The position numbers were made by a program, and so were the translations under genes. A stretch of DNA of 64,000 nucleotides. Origin: CAYPHA01 sp964410215 (GTDB lineage Bacteria; Calditrichota; Calditrichia; Calditrichales; CAYPHA01). Each line of letters begins with the position of its first letter. The stretch's first letter is position 1. The stretch lies in assembly GCA_964410215.1 (NCBI GenBank), contig CAYPHA010000017.1:5772-69771 (forward strand), in the 5' to 3' direction. This document shows, one piece after another, positions 8,171-17,775 of the stretch. A model generated the notes under the pieces. It saw only the letters and a list, made by a program, of their open reading frames with translations, searched no databases and had not been told where the DNA came from.

Positions 8171-11100
8171 TCATTGTATTCCCGGTTTCATAAATACATC
8201 GATTTGCTTTACTTCACCACTTCTGTTGAAAATAGAAGTACTGATTGTTTGATCCAGCCTGTGCCCGTCAATGGTGCGTTTCGTATTTCCGGGCATAGTG
8301 ATGATAATCCGGTTTTCCTCAGCGATCTGATAAACCACAGGAACCTGAATAAACGTAAAGGCCAGACTGCCGGGCGGCAAATCGACCGCTTTTGCCTTTG
8401 CCTCCACATCATAATAATTATACGTTCCCGCTTCTTTCAGAAATTCTTCTTTACGCAGTAATACCGGATAGAAACCGATTGAGCCATCACGGACTGCGAT
8501 ACCCAGCTCACCAAAGCGGGACAACACATCCTCTTTGACCTGTCCGGTCATGCCCGGCTGTTGGGCACCCAGATGGCCGGGCGTATGGGAATAGGGATCC
8601 ATCGGAAACGCACCGTATGTATCAGGCGTCTTATTCAGTCCGATTCCTGCACGAATGTCATAATAAAATTCAATGAGCTTTCCTGCCGTCACGACATCCT
8701 CATGATGCTTAATAAAATTGAGGAATGTCTCCTGAACAGCCAGGAGAAGCTTTGAAACCATGTGCCAGTAAATGCTGCCTAAGCCTTCAAATTTATAAAA
8801 GGTGCCCGAGCGTCCGGTAAAAGACTGATGATCAAATATCTTCTCATGAATCATAAGGATGTGTTGCTTTTCCTCATCGGAAATATCAGGATACCCCTGT
8901 TGCCTCAATTGATCGATGGCCTTCGACAGGACATCCGCGTTCCGGATATACCCGCTGAAATGGATGCCACCATTATCATCCTCGATAATAATGTCTCTGT
9001 TTCTGTCAGCAATAAGCTTCCGGAGTAATTTTGACTGGGCAACATCCTCTTTTTCAATACAATTCGTTTCCATGAATCGAGGCAATGTCCGGTCCGGATA
9101 CAGGATATAACTGAACTGGTCCTCACGATACAGGGCGCTGGACTTGAGAGCAGAAAGCAGCTTAAGGGATTCCTGCCCGTTCAGATACCCGGAACTCAGA
9201 ACCGCCACCTGGCCTTCCAGCATTTCGTATAAATAACGTATGGACACGGAGCCGTCTTTTTCAACCTGCATCAGATTATAAGAATGATAAAGACAATCGT
9301 CACGTTTATTAGCCCGTATGGAATGATCAATGTATTCCAGGGAACGTGTAATAAAATCAGTTAACTGTTCTGCGGGTAGTAGTTCCTTTGATCCGGAGAA
9401 TCCATTGGAATAAACGGACCGGCGATAATCGGCTCCGGCGCCCCCCAGTTCATCCATTATCCTTCTACGGTCTCTGTCAGAAATGGGGTTTTGTAGACTT
9501 TTCTGCCAGTTGATAAAGATAGTGTATATCGAATGGAATAAACCCGCTACTTCTTCCGATACTTCAAAACGGTCAATCCCTGATTTTTCCAGCAATTGCC
9601 GGAAGAATAATTGAAAGCGGCGCATATAATACAGCGTAACCATGGAGACTCCGGCTCCGACCAGCGCGTTATTGGCGTCATTCCATTCCGGACGTTGTGT
9701 GTTCAGCCAGATTCCCGCCCCGGGAATGAAGTTGGTGAACTTGCTTAATACACTCACAAGAAGTTTTTCCAGGAGATTGACATGATACACCTGCTTTTCT
9801 TTATCCCATATCAGCCGCCCATCCGAACCGGTGCGGCTGACCCGTTCGCGAATGACCTTCTGCAGTTCACAATCAAAATCAATAGTAACTTTAGGATCCT
9901 TTAAAAGCGCTTCATAAGGCTTGATGCGGTAAGGGACATTGGCATAGCTGAATATATTCTGCGTTAAAAATTCCTTCAGTTTGCCCGGATGGAATGCGTC
10001 TGATATTTCAAGCAGTTTCAACATATAAATAATCTGGTGATCGCCCCAGTAACCGATATTTGACCAGGGATCGGCCGGATCGATAATTTCCCAGTCAAGG
10101 CCTTCGCGTGTTATACGATAGGGATTATACCCGTCTGCAGTGGATGCGTTCAGAAACTTACTTATCATACCTGTCACATAACCGGGAAATGAAAGACTCA
10201 GCGCCTCCCAGTTCTGAAAGATGTCACGCCAGTTTCCCTGGTAATTCAGGAGGGGTAAACCATTATCATCTTTAATATCAATTGAAAACTGATTCCATGG
10301 ACGGCTTGGATCTCCGTGGCGCCTACTGAAAGTAAGCGGCAGATATTCAAACGTCAGCCTTACAAGGTTTGGATCCTGTCCGGTCGCAGCAAAATGAATT
10401 AAATCGATGTAATCAATATCTGCCGGGAGCGTATTAAGCGCTGTCAGATGCGCATTATACACCGTCCGGTTCGCATTCATCAGGAAAGATAATAAATCAT
10501 CTTTACGGACATGATAATTCTTTTCAAAAATACCACCACGCATCACATTAAAGAGTACATTTGAATAATGGCGGGCCACACTGAGTTTGTCCGCGGTCAT
10601 TTGCATTCCATCGGAATTCGCCACAATTTTTGCTAACGTCTCCGTTCCGGCTGTTATATCTTCATTAATCAATTCGTCAGGATTTTTGCCGGATAACAGC
10701 AACTTTTTCAGATCAACAACATCAGCAGAATCCTGGTCGACCTCTGCCACCAGATACCACTCTTTTGCACTATTTTTATGCAGTTTAAACGCCGCATTGT
10801 CAAAGTAGGCGCCACGAACCGCCTTCACATCCCGTTCCTGATTAACCGGAAACCCGTTACGGAAGTTGTTTAACTGACTGGAAGAGAGTAGTTTCACCGG
10901 ATCGGTAAGCCCGGTAGACCAGACCGTTGTTACACGGAGGGCTTCGCTCGGCTCCGCCTTGTCCACCGGTATCGAAGTGAGTCTGAAGAGGCCCAAACCC
11001 GTTTCCTCGTCCAGTTCATTCTTTTTATAACCATCGGCAAGTGTGCTGTATTGTTCCTGCAGTTTTTGCTCCACACCGGATGGCAATATATTCTGAATAC

Positions 11101-11638
11101 CATCCAGAACATGAATGGTAACATCGGCATTACCTAAATTTGAGATCCTGCTGTATTTTATAAAACCGAATTTTTCACCGGTATACCAGCGATACTGAAA
11201 AGAAATCTCCAGTTCATCATTTATTTCTTCAAATATTAATTTATTACCGAAAAAGTTTTTATAAATATTACGCTGAATGTTATACACATTGTAATACCTG
11301 TCAGAATAAGGTTCCCACAGATATGTTTTATTGTTTTTACACACGCGTACGATTGTTTTGTTGCCGGTACTTTCCGCGCTATCCAGGATTTTATCATCTG
11401 TATAATAAGGGAATAAAGCATGATCCGGATTTTTCCGGCCTGCGGTCAGGGCGCCGTTAGACCAGATAAACATCCAATGATCCGAGTGGCTGACGATACT
11501 CATAAAAAAGGGATTCATCTGGTCTTGGTTGGAAATTTTATAAAACAGTTCATCTTCCAGCTTTACAAAACCACCCTCAACACCCTTCGGGGCCGTGTTC
11601 ATCCAGGAATCGCCAATATATATTTCACTTTTCTTCAT
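8171..11638 (-). CDS. Large cytoplasmic glycan phosphorylase of the GH94/GH149/GH161 type, likely acting on beta-1,3-oligoglucans
   Basis: 1155 residues without signal peptide, so cytoplasmic. N-terminal beta-rich domain (about 1-330, with YLWEPYSDRYYNVYNI as in GH94-like phosphorylases), then an (alpha/alpha)6 barrel region containing PWSNIGYWGDHQIIYMLKLL (about 525-545), and near 1013-1045 the segment GAQQPGMTGQVKED followed by RFGELGI, which I associate with phosphorolytic enzymes annotated as cellobiose phosphorylase. Its length fits GH149/GH161 beta-1,3-glucan phosphorylases (about 1100 residues) better than GH94 (about 800). The substrate is inferred from the adjacent GH16/GH17/GH30 genes. 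Phosphorolysis would yield glucose-1-phosphate. Translated after the MFS symporter, 90 bases downstream. Confidence 0.7.
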   Translation of the reverse strand: MKKSEIYIGDSWMNTAPKGVEGGFVKLEDELFYKISNQDQMNPFFMSIVSHSDHWMFIWSNGALTAGRKNPDHALFPYYTDDKILDSAESTGNKTIVRVCKNNKTYLWEPYSDRYYNVYNIQRNIYKNFFGNKLIFEEINDELEISFQYRWYTGEKFGFIKYSRISNLGNADVTIHVLDGIQNILPSGVEQKLQEQYSTLADGYKKNELDEETGLGLFRLTSIPVDKAEPSEALRVTTVWSTGLTDPVKLLSSSQLNNFRNGFPVNQERDVKAVRGAYFDNAAFKLHKNSAKEWYLVAEVDQDSADVVDLKKLLLSGKNPDELINEDITAGTETLAKIVANSDGMQMTADKLSVARHYSNVLFNVMRGGIFEKNYHVRKDDLLSFLMNANRTVYNAHLTALNTLPADIDYIDLIHFAATGQDPNLVRLTFEYLPLTFSRRHGDPSRPWNQFSIDIKDDNGLPLLNYQGNWRDIFQNWEALSLSFPGYVTGMISKFLNASTADGYNPYRITREGLDWEIIDPADPWSNIGYWGDHQIIYMLKLLEISDAFHPGKLKEFLTQNIFSYANVPYRIKPYEALLKDPKVTIDFDCELQKVIRERVSRTGSDGRLIWDKEKQVYHVNLLEKLLVSVLSKFTNFIPGAGIWLNTQRPEWNDANNALVGAGVSMVTLYYMRRFQLFFRQLLEKSGIDRFEVSEEVAGLFHSIYTIFINWQKSLQNPISDRDRRRIMDELGGAGADYRRSVYSNGFSGSKELLPAEQLTDFITRSLEYIDHSIRANKRDDCLYHSYNLMQVEKDGSVSIRYLYEMLEGQVAVLSSGYLNGQESLKLLSALKSSALYREDQFSYILYPDRTLPRFMETNCIEKEDVAQSKLLRKLIADRNRDIIIEDDNGGIHFSGYIRNADVLSKAIDQLRQQGYPDISDEEKQHILMIHEKIFDHQSFTGRSGTFYKFEGLGSIYWHMVSKLLLAVQETFLNFIKHHEDVVTAGKLIEFYYDIRAGIGLNKTPDTYGAFPMDPYSHTPGHLGAQQPGMTGQVKEDVLSRFGELGIAVRDGSIGFYPVLLRKEEFLKEAGTYNYYDVEAKAKAVDLPPGSLAFTFIQVPVVYQIAEENRIIITMPGNTKRTIDGHRLDQTISTSIFNRSGEVKQIDVFMKPGIQ

Positions 11639-11690
11639 ATAATTGAATCCTTATGAGTTACCGAATCCTTTTTCAAGGTTTTCATGTCCC

Positions 11691-11716
11691 TCTGGAATTC
11701 CCAATTTATTTCCAGA
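11691..11716 (-). repeat. Intercistronic hairpin between MFS symporter and phosphorylase genes
   Basis: Perfect 7-bp arms TCTGGAA / TTCCAGA around a 12-base loop, 13 bases before the end of the symporter gene's downstream spacer. There is no T tail, so termination is unlikely; it could stabilise or process the transcript. Confidence 0.35.
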
Positions 11717-11728
11717 AATTTTATTTAC

Positions 11729-13201
11729 TTAAACAATATGTTCACCCGGATTACCCCTGCGTTTTTCCAGCTCCATGCGCACAGCATGTGCTTTTTCTTC
11801 CGTAATGGGAAATTTCGCGATGGCCCAGATAGCGATTGCAGAGGTTGCAAACGGGAAACCGGCGTCAAACAGACGTAATAAAAATATCGTGTTTGGAGAT
11901 TGATTACCTTCAAGGCTCACATCAAATCCCGTTATATTCAGCAGGATACCACCACCGGCCAGGGCGGCCGCCAAACCAAGTTTTACCATCCACCAGAAAA
12001 TGGAGCCGTACATCCCTTCACGTCGTTCGTGTGTATTTAATTCATCAACATCAACGACATCCGCAATCATGGATGGCATTAGAACAAAAAGCCCCCCTAA
12101 TCCAAATGCCAGGAAGGGAGATGGTACAACGGCCAGCCAGGGAATATCCGGATTATAGCAGATCCATTTTAATGCATAGCCAATCATCGAGACTCCTGTC
12201 GAAACAAAGAAAGCATTTCGTTTACCGGTTTTTGTGCCGAGCCAGGTGATAAAGACGATTACTATAAACGTAAATACGGATTGGATGGTACCGGCATAGC
12301 CGGCATACTCCGCACCCATGGTCTGGTCGCCGGAAAACACATAGTATATAATCACATAAAATTGAAATGAGGATATCAGCATGAAACCATTGAAAACGAG
12401 GAATGTGGCTACACACAGTTTCAGGAACGGGCCGAATTTCAATGCGACAAGAAAGCCCTGGATAAATTCCAGAATATTTTCTTTAAATACCGTAACAACA
12501 CTTTTAGGTAGGGCCGTTTCTTTTTTTGATTGTGCCAGTTCCTTATAACGTTCTCTCAGGAATAATGCGGGCAAAATACCCATGCCGATTACAACCACGG
12601 CAATAATTATCGCTAAACCACTGGCCCCGGCAACCTGGTCTTTGAAAAATCCCTCATAACTCATGATCCATAAAAACCAGGGCGCCACGAGATAGGGCAA
12701 CTGACCGATGAAATTCTGCACGCCCATCAATCGTGTACGCTCATGATAATCGGGCGTTAGTTCATAACCGAGAGCGACCCAGGGTGTCGCATAAACGGTA
12801 TAGGCAATGTAGAACAGCAGGGATCCAATCAGAAAATAAATAAAATAAAAGGTCTCACCCTTTTCCGCCGGAAGCTGCCACAATAAAGCATAAATTATTC
12901 CGGAAGCAATCGCGCCCCAGAATATATAAGGTCTTCTCCTCCCCCACTTTGTTCTTGTCTGGTCCGATATATAGCCCATAAGCGGATCGGTGAAGGCATC
13001 CATCAAACGCGGGAGGCCACCCAGCAATCCAACCAGTGCCGGATTCATACCAAATCCAAGATTCAGGATAATCATCATCCCGCCGATGGCCGCGGCAAGT
13101 AAATTATTAACAAAAGCGCCGATACCGTAGATAAGTTTGGAAGAAAAGGCTATTCGATCTTCGGGAGCGGTTTCATAATGCCTGGAATTATTTATTTCCA
13201 T
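11729..13201 (-). CDS. MFS sugar:cation symporter of the glycoside-pentoside-hexuronide (GPH) family
   Basis: 490 residues with 12 predicted membrane helices. The loop after helix 2 carries DAFTDPLMGYISDQTRTKWG then RRRPYIFWG, the hallmark of GPH symporters, and DVDELNTHERREGMYGSIFWW lies in the second half. The family imports oligosaccharides with Na+ or H+ across the inner membrane. It precedes the cytoplasmic phosphorylase, so it should import the phosphorylase's substrate, presumably a beta-glucan oligosaccharide (inference). A GTG three codons upstream (13210) is possible; I chose the ATG because the paralogue at 22040-23503 also begins close to HHETPPEDR. A terminator upstream implies its own promoter; TATAAA lies about 20-30 bases before the start. 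Confidence 0.88.
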   Translation of the reverse strand: MEINNSRHYETAPEDRIAFSSKLIYGIGAFVNNLLAAAIGGMMIILNLGFGMNPALVGLLGGLPRLMDAFTDPLMGYISDQTRTKWGRRRPYIFWGAIASGIIYALLWQLPAEKGETFYFIYFLIGSLLFYIAYTVYATPWVALGYELTPDYHERTRLMGVQNFIGQLPYLVAPWFLWIMSYEGFFKDQVAGASGLAIIIAVVVIGMGILPALFLRERYKELAQSKKETALPKSVVTVFKENILEFIQGFLVALKFGPFLKLCVATFLVFNGFMLISSFQFYVIIYYVFSGDQTMGAEYAGYAGTIQSVFTFIVIVFITWLGTKTGKRNAFFVSTGVSMIGYALKWICYNPDIPWLAVVPSPFLAFGLGGLFVLMPSMIADVVDVDELNTHERREGMYGSIFWWMVKLGLAAALAGGGILLNITGFDVSLEGNQSPNTIFLLRLFDAGFPFATSAIAIWAIAKFPITEEKAHAVRMELEKRRGNPGEHIV

Positions 13202-13265
13202 TGATCTCACTCGATTTTTACGGCTTTATAAAGCGGAGATTAAATGTCGTTTATTTCCCATATAC

Positions 13266-13312
13266 AAAAAAATCCACGATCACGCGTATTGGATTGTTAA
13301 ACGCGTGACCGG
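13266..13312 (-). terminator. Terminator closing the 16-kb beta-glucan operon
   Basis: Read on the minus strand, an about 11-bp stem (core CACGCGT / ACGCGTG, extended by one wobble pair) with a 13-base loop is followed by a run of seven T. It lies about 40 bases after the stop of the gene at 13354 and separates the glucan operon from the MFS-phosphorylase pair. Confidence 0.8.
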
Positions 13313-13353
13313 GATTATTATGGTAGAATCTTTCCCTTTGCGGGAAAGTTTTT

Positions 13354-15285
13354 TTATTTTATAAGAACCATTTTACGAATGGAAACATAATTACCGGCTG
13401 TTATGGAATACAGATAAGTACCCGTCGGTAATTGTGCGCCATTAAAAGTGACTTCATAAGACCCGGCATTCGTAAATGCATCCATAAGTGTCGCTACTTC
13501 CTGACCAAGCAGATTATGCACTTTAATGGTAACCTGATTTGCTTCCGGCAGACTGAATCGGATTTTGGTAGAGGGATTAAACGGATTCGGATAGTTCTGA
13601 TCCAACGCGTACTTTGAGGGAACCGAACCTGAAATTTCCCGGATGGCCGTACCGGTTGTATACAAATAAACATTATCCACGTAGACCGTATTCGGATTTC
13701 CTGAAATAACGATCTGCGCCAGATGCGCTTTTGTCGTCAACCCCGTGAAGGATGACAGCGGGACATCAATAGACACCCATTCACCTGTAGCCAGAGCCGG
13801 GACGGAAGCATCGTTAAATACCAGTTCATGTTCCACATCATCATCACCGCCGAAGGCGCCGTCTGCACCGAAATCAACCAGTTTGACTTTAAAAACAGCC
13901 GGAGCAGCCGTCGGATCCGGTGTCCAGATGTCCATATTGAAATGGGTCATTTCGGAGGCATCAATGGTTTCCGACGTAAATTCGATACAAGCATAACTCA
14001 GATTGGTATACAGCTTGACATCATCACCGGCGATCTGTACATCGGCCACATCAGCACCATCCCAATCTGGCGACCAGGTATCCACAGTTACATCCGTATA
14101 GGCATTACTGAACAATGAAATCACATCATCTGCCGCAGCCGTCGGTGCCGGTGCTGCTTCTTCAGGCTCAGTGATAAGAACTTCTCCGGCATAGAAATAG
14201 ACATTGTCCACATAGACCGTATTCGGGTCACCAGAGATGACCAACTGAGCCAGATGGGCTTTCGTCGTCAGGCCTGTGAATGATGACAGCGGGACATCAA
14301 TAGACACCCATTCGCCTGTAGCCAGGGCCGGAACGGAAGCATCGTTGAAAACCAATTCATGTTCCACATTGTCATCGCCACCAAAGGCGCCGTCTGCTCC
14401 GAAATCAACCAGTTTGACTTTAAAAACGGCCGGAGCCGATGTCGGATCCGGTGTCCAGATGTCCATATGGAAATGGGTCATTTCGGAGGCATCGATGGTT
14501 TCCGAGGTAAATTCGATACCGGCATAACTCAGGTTGGTGTAGAGTTTGACATCATCATCGGCGACCTGTACATCGGCCACATCCGCCACATCCCAATCTG
14601 CCGACCAGGTATCTACGGTTACATCGGTATAGGCATTACTGAAAAGAGAAATGACATCTTCCGCCGCGGCTGTGGGTGCCGGTGCCGCAACATCAGGGCC
14701 GGTAGCTGTTGCCTCTTTCTCAGAAAATGTAATATTGTCAAAATAACAAATATTGGTCTGTGTCCTTCCATCGAGGTTAAAATCCGGAAAGACGACGATC
14801 TGATCCTGATCGATAGTTGCCGGGTGATCTATTCTACCCGAAAAATCAAAAGTAAGTTCTTCCCATTGATTAATAACCGTATTGGCCACTTTGAGTTCCG
14901 GTAATGCTTCGCTATTAGCTTTCACAAATTTAATTCCGACATCACTGATTACCGGCTTCCACACCATTATCTTTACAATACAATTCGTGGAATCCAGTGT
15001 AAATGTACCGATATCTGCTCCATGCTGCGATTCACAACCGGCCCAGGGCTGACCTGTTTGTAACGCTGTAAACTGAGCTACAGTTGCTGAAGTATTATCT
15101 CCTGACATATCCGGATTTTCAATAATCTCTACCGGTGGATTTGAGTCGTTTTCGAAAACAGTCCAGGTCCAGTCTGCACCGTATCCGCCCGTTTCAAAAT
15201 CGATAGGGCCATTTTGTGCAAACGATATAGCGCTCATTGATGTAATGAATGCTAGTGTTAAAAAACAAGTAATTGTCTTTCTCAT
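13354..15285 (-). CDS. T9SS-exported glycan-binding protein with two tandem duplicated modules
   Basis: 643 residues. Start chosen at the second of two adjacent ATGs, because GGAG lies 6 bases before it. Signal peptide MRKTITCFLTLAF...ISFAQ. An N-terminal jelly-roll-like domain (about 25-190, containing PIDFETGGYGADW and YFDNITFSE) is followed by two nearly identical ~150-residue modules beginning DVISLFSNAYTDVTVDTW and ending PNTVYVDNVY, joined by APAPTAAA linkers. The C-terminus is a T9SS sorting domain (YALDQNYPNPFNPSTKIRFS to RKMVLIK). The same module occurs twice in the lipoprotein encoded at 24497-26365. No catalytic residues are recognised, so a surface carbohydrate-binding role is inferred from context. 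Last gene of the operon, 65 bases after the GH17 gene. Confidence 0.82.
   Translation of the reverse strand: MRKTITCFLTLAFITSMSAISFAQNGPIDFETGGYGADWTWTVFENDSNPPVEIIENPDMSGDNTSATVAQFTALQTGQPWAGCESQHGADIGTFTLDSTNCIVKIMVWKPVISDVGIKFVKANSEALPELKVANTVINQWEELTFDFSGRIDHPATIDQDQIVVFPDFNLDGRTQTNICYFDNITFSEKEATATGPDVAAPAPTAAAEDVISLFSNAYTDVTVDTWSADWDVADVADVQVADDDVKLYTNLSYAGIEFTSETIDASEMTHFHMDIWTPDPTSAPAVFKVKLVDFGADGAFGGDDNVEHELVFNDASVPALATGEWVSIDVPLSSFTGLTTKAHLAQLVISGDPNTVYVDNVYFYAGEVLITEPEEAAPAPTAAADDVISLFSNAYTDVTVDTWSPDWDGADVADVQIAGDDVKLYTNLSYACIEFTSETIDASEMTHFNMDIWTPDPTAAPAVFKVKLVDFGADGAFGGDDDVEHELVFNDASVPALATGEWVSIDVPLSSFTGLTTKAHLAQIVISGNPNTVYVDNVYLYTTGTAIREISGSVPSKYALDQNYPNPFNPSTKIRFSLPEANQVTIKVHNLLGQEVATLMDAFTNAGSYEVTFNGAQLPTGTYLYSITAGNYVSIRKMVLIK
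13660..14666 (-). repeat. Tandem intragenic duplication, two copies of about 480 bp
   Basis: Copy one spans about 14186-14666 and copy two about 13660-14138; each encodes one DVISLFSNAYTDVTVDTW module plus linker. Long stretches are identical or differ by single bases, for example CATTTCGGAGGCATC near 13955 and 14485 and GGGACATCAATAGACACCCA near 13761 and 14291, indicating a recent duplication or ongoing gene conversion. Confidence 0.9.
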
Positions 15286-15350
15286 CATTATCTCCGTAAT
15301 TTTAAATTTGTACATTTTTTACAATGTCTGATGAATTAATAATCCTCCTC

Positions 15351-16511
15351 TCAATCATCAGTTTGTTTAAGATTAATGATTTCATTTGAATGTGTATTGA
15401 TGTTTATTCGTTTTAAGTAGTTCTGAAACGACTCTTTGGGGGTGCGGTTTACATAAAAAACACCCCAGTTTTTTTCCACTTCGTCCGGACCGGTATTCTC
15501 TCCTCCCCCCTTCCACGGCTCATCAAATGCCTCAAACAGAAAAGTCGTTACTGCATTTTTATTAACCCATTCATTATGCAGTACCAGATATTTTTCCTGC
15601 GCTTTCAAGCCTACCTTTCCTTTTATCAGGGTGCCCTGTTCCCCGGGCCCTTCTTTTTCCGCATTATATCTGGTTGCCCAACCGGTTTCACCGAGCACGA
15701 TCTGTTTATCCGGATATCTGTTCAACACATCCCTAAAGGTACTGTCCATCCATTCTATGGCTGTATCCAGCGTCTTTCCGTTCCACAGCGGGTAAATATG
15801 CGTAACGAGGAAATCGATTTCATCCGCCACCTCGCCGGCTTCGGGCTTGTTCCAGAAATTATAGTCATCCGCCGTTGTAACAGGCTGATGTATATTGTTT
15901 CTGACTGTCCGGATATAATTCAGCAGTTTGTTTTTCTTCATTCTATGCCAGGACCAGAACACCTGGGTTTCATTGCCAACATTGACGGCAATGATAATAT
16001 CCTGAAACCGGTTTGCCAGCTCGATACCGCGCAGTACATTATTTATATTTTCCTGCTTCTTTTCAGGATAATCCGTTTCGTTTGACAGCCAGATGCCCAT
16101 CATCATACGGACCGGAAGGTTATTTTCTCTGATCACCTCGAGAATACGCTCTGTATCATCATCCGCATTATAGACCCTTACGAGATTCCAGTATTTCATA
16201 ATGATGGTGAGATCTTCCAGAATTTCAGCCTTAAGGGGTCCTTTTTCCCCGGGCGCCTGGCCTTCACGATAACAGCCATAAGAAACCGCGTTTCCGATCC
16301 ATTCCCCGGACAGGTAGGGTTTAAAATCGCGTTTATTAAACGGAGCCAACCGCTCCGGCATCTGCCCGGATTGCATGCTTTTTTTGAGCTTTTCCATGGC
16401 AATGATTCGTTCTTTCTTATCCAATTTTGAAATATCCGTATTATTTCCACATGAGAGTAACAGGCCTGCACACAGTGCTGAAGCCACTAAACACAGTGTT
16501 CCCTTTTTCAT
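15351..16511 (-). CDS. Lipoprotein GH17 beta-1,3-glucanase
   Basis: 386 residues. Lipoprotein signal peptide with lipobox LLLSC, lipidated Cys21. The GH17 barrel spans about 60-375: YLSGEWIGNAVSYGCYREGQ with KYWNLVRVY, acid/base Glu181 in AVNVGNETQV and nucleophile Glu275 in IVLGETGWAT, with FLFEAFDEPWK near the end as in GH17 enzymes. The family hydrolyses beta-1,3-glucan; relatives in marine laminarin loci act on laminarin or its oligosaccharides. Likely anchored to the periplasmic or outer face of the outer membrane. It is 39 bases downstream of a GH16 lipoprotein gene and 65 before the binding protein, in the same operon. A paralogue without signal peptide lies at 19529. Confidence 0.88.
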   Translation of the reverse strand: MKKGTLCLVASALCAGLLLSCGNNTDISKLDKKERIIAMEKLKKSMQSGQMPERLAPFNKRDFKPYLSGEWIGNAVSYGCYREGQAPGEKGPLKAEILEDLTIIMKYWNLVRVYNADDDTERILEVIRENNLPVRMMMGIWLSNETDYPEKKQENINNVLRGIELANRFQDIIIAVNVGNETQVFWSWHRMKKNKLLNYIRTVRNNIHQPVTTADDYNFWNKPEAGEVADEIDFLVTHIYPLWNGKTLDTAIEWMDSTFRDVLNRYPDKQIVLGETGWATRYNAEKEGPGEQGTLIKGKVGLKAQEKYLVLHNEWVNKNAVTTFLFEAFDEPWKGGGENTGPDEVEKNWGVFYVNRTPKESFQNYLKRININTHSNEIINLKQTDD

Positions 16512-16550
16512 TTTTCATCCCTTTTAATGATAGCGACGGTTTGACCCGGC

Positions 16551-17735
16551 CTAAATTCCGCGGACAGAAACATATTCGATCTTCAGGAATTGTGAATCGA
16601 TCACGTTTTTGCCCTCACCTAAAATAAAGGAACGGCAATTCTGCAGCGCATTCTCGGATTCATCAAAATTCCGGCCTGCCCACTTTCCGCAGAGTGTGGC
16701 GTTGAATATCATCTTCATGTTAGTGAACAGACAGGTATTGCTTTCCGAACAACTTTTACACTGCCATTCCTGATGCAAATCACTCTCGCATTCCGTTTCC
16801 GTTTCCAGCATGCGTACCTCATTCTTCAATTCATCACCATCCCACCGGTCCGGATCCGGTCTCTCACTCAACGGACCGCCGGGACCCCGCACATCCGCAT
16901 CCGGTCTCCAGTAAAAAAATTTAAATGAATTTTTTGCCCACAGGCAGGCAAAAGTCCCTTTTGGTGAGGACACGGTATAGGGCATACCGCTGCAGCCGGC
17001 ATTGGGATCCCCGCTGTTTGCATTGGCACAATTAATGACGCGTCCATTACTGTTCCATTCCGAATCGCACATCTGTGGACAGGTGTGTATGGTATTATGA
17101 ATAACAGAGTCCCCGTTGATGGTCTCAATGATGTCGACTTCACCCGAAGCCGGCCAATCGGTTCCATTGACGGCACTGGGTGTATCGTAGAAATAACCTT
17201 TACCCGATAGCGTGTCCAAATCGGCATCGGTGGTGACATTACCCGTGTTGTTATAGATCCATGGATTCTGCTTGCTTCCATTAAGCCACCAGGCCGGCCA
17301 GATCCCTTTTGCAGAGGGCAATGTTCCTTTATAAACAAAAAGAATTCGCTCGGTATCCTTATTTAAATTATAGAAGGATTTCGTTGTCAGTCGGAACGAG
17401 TCGAACAGGATATCATCCTTTCTGTATTTTATAAAGAGATAAAGTCCGTCGCCTGCGACAGATTGAATCATACTCTCATTCATCCATTTTTTACGGTCAT
17501 AGACAACGTCGCCGTTTGTAGGATCATCATGGGGAAATGTGGTGAAAAAATGTTTTTCAACTGCAGACATTTCACAGGAAGGATCGCTGAAGTCCAATGT
17601 GAAAAACCGATTTTCCATACTGCTTTTACCGGAAACCGCAGACTGTCTGAGCAAATTACAACCCACAGAAACCAAACAACAAAGCGAGAGTGTGGCCGCA
17701 TACAGAACGATTCTTTCGATATTTTTTTTCTTCAT
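16551..17735 (-). CDS. Lipoprotein GH16 beta-glucanase of a Cys-rich, fungal-Lam16A-like type
   Basis: 394 residues from the ATG of MKKKNIERIV (an ATG five codons earlier is possible; neither has a clear ribosome site). Signal peptide with Cys26 after VSVG. GH16 fold about 45-390, with GIWPAWWLNG at 144-153 and the catalytic motif GEVDIIETI (Glu199 nucleophile, Glu204 acid/base), followed by IHNTIHTCPQMC and CANANSGDPNAGCSG. The spacing of the Cys pairs after the active site and the final AGRNF...C region resemble fungal Lam16A-like endo-1,3(4)-beta-glucanases more than bacterial laminarinases such as the one at 23552. Likely a surface endo-glucanase. In the operon between GH30 and GH17 genes. 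Confidence 0.85.
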   Translation of the reverse strand: MKKKNIERIVLYAATLSLCCLVSVGCNLLRQSAVSGKSSMENRFFTLDFSDPSCEMSAVEKHFFTTFPHDDPTNGDVVYDRKKWMNESMIQSVAGDGLYLFIKYRKDDILFDSFRLTTKSFYNLNKDTERILFVYKGTLPSAKGIWPAWWLNGSKQNPWIYNNTGNVTTDADLDTLSGKGYFYDTPSAVNGTDWPASGEVDIIETINGDSVIHNTIHTCPQMCDSEWNSNGRVINCANANSGDPNAGCSGMPYTVSSPKGTFACLWAKNSFKFFYWRPDADVRGPGGPLSERPDPDRWDGDELKNEVRMLETETECESDLHQEWQCKSCSESNTCLFTNMKMIFNATLCGKWAGRNFDESENALQNCRSFILGEGKNVIDSQFLKIEYVSVRGI

Positions 17736-17775
17736 TCTTATACCATACATTTTCTAATCACATTAACTTTCTAAT

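Noticed and set aside
13331..13349. Hairpin CTTTCCC-TTTG-CGGGAAAG followed by T on the plus strand.
   Set aside because: No plus-strand gene leads into it; on the minus strand it lacks the T tail, so I assigned termination to the stronger hairpin at 13266-13312.
13660..14666. The long direct repeats looked at first like a CRISPR-like or mobile array.
   Set aside because: They are in-frame coding repeats of a protein module with linkers, without short spacers or cas genes.
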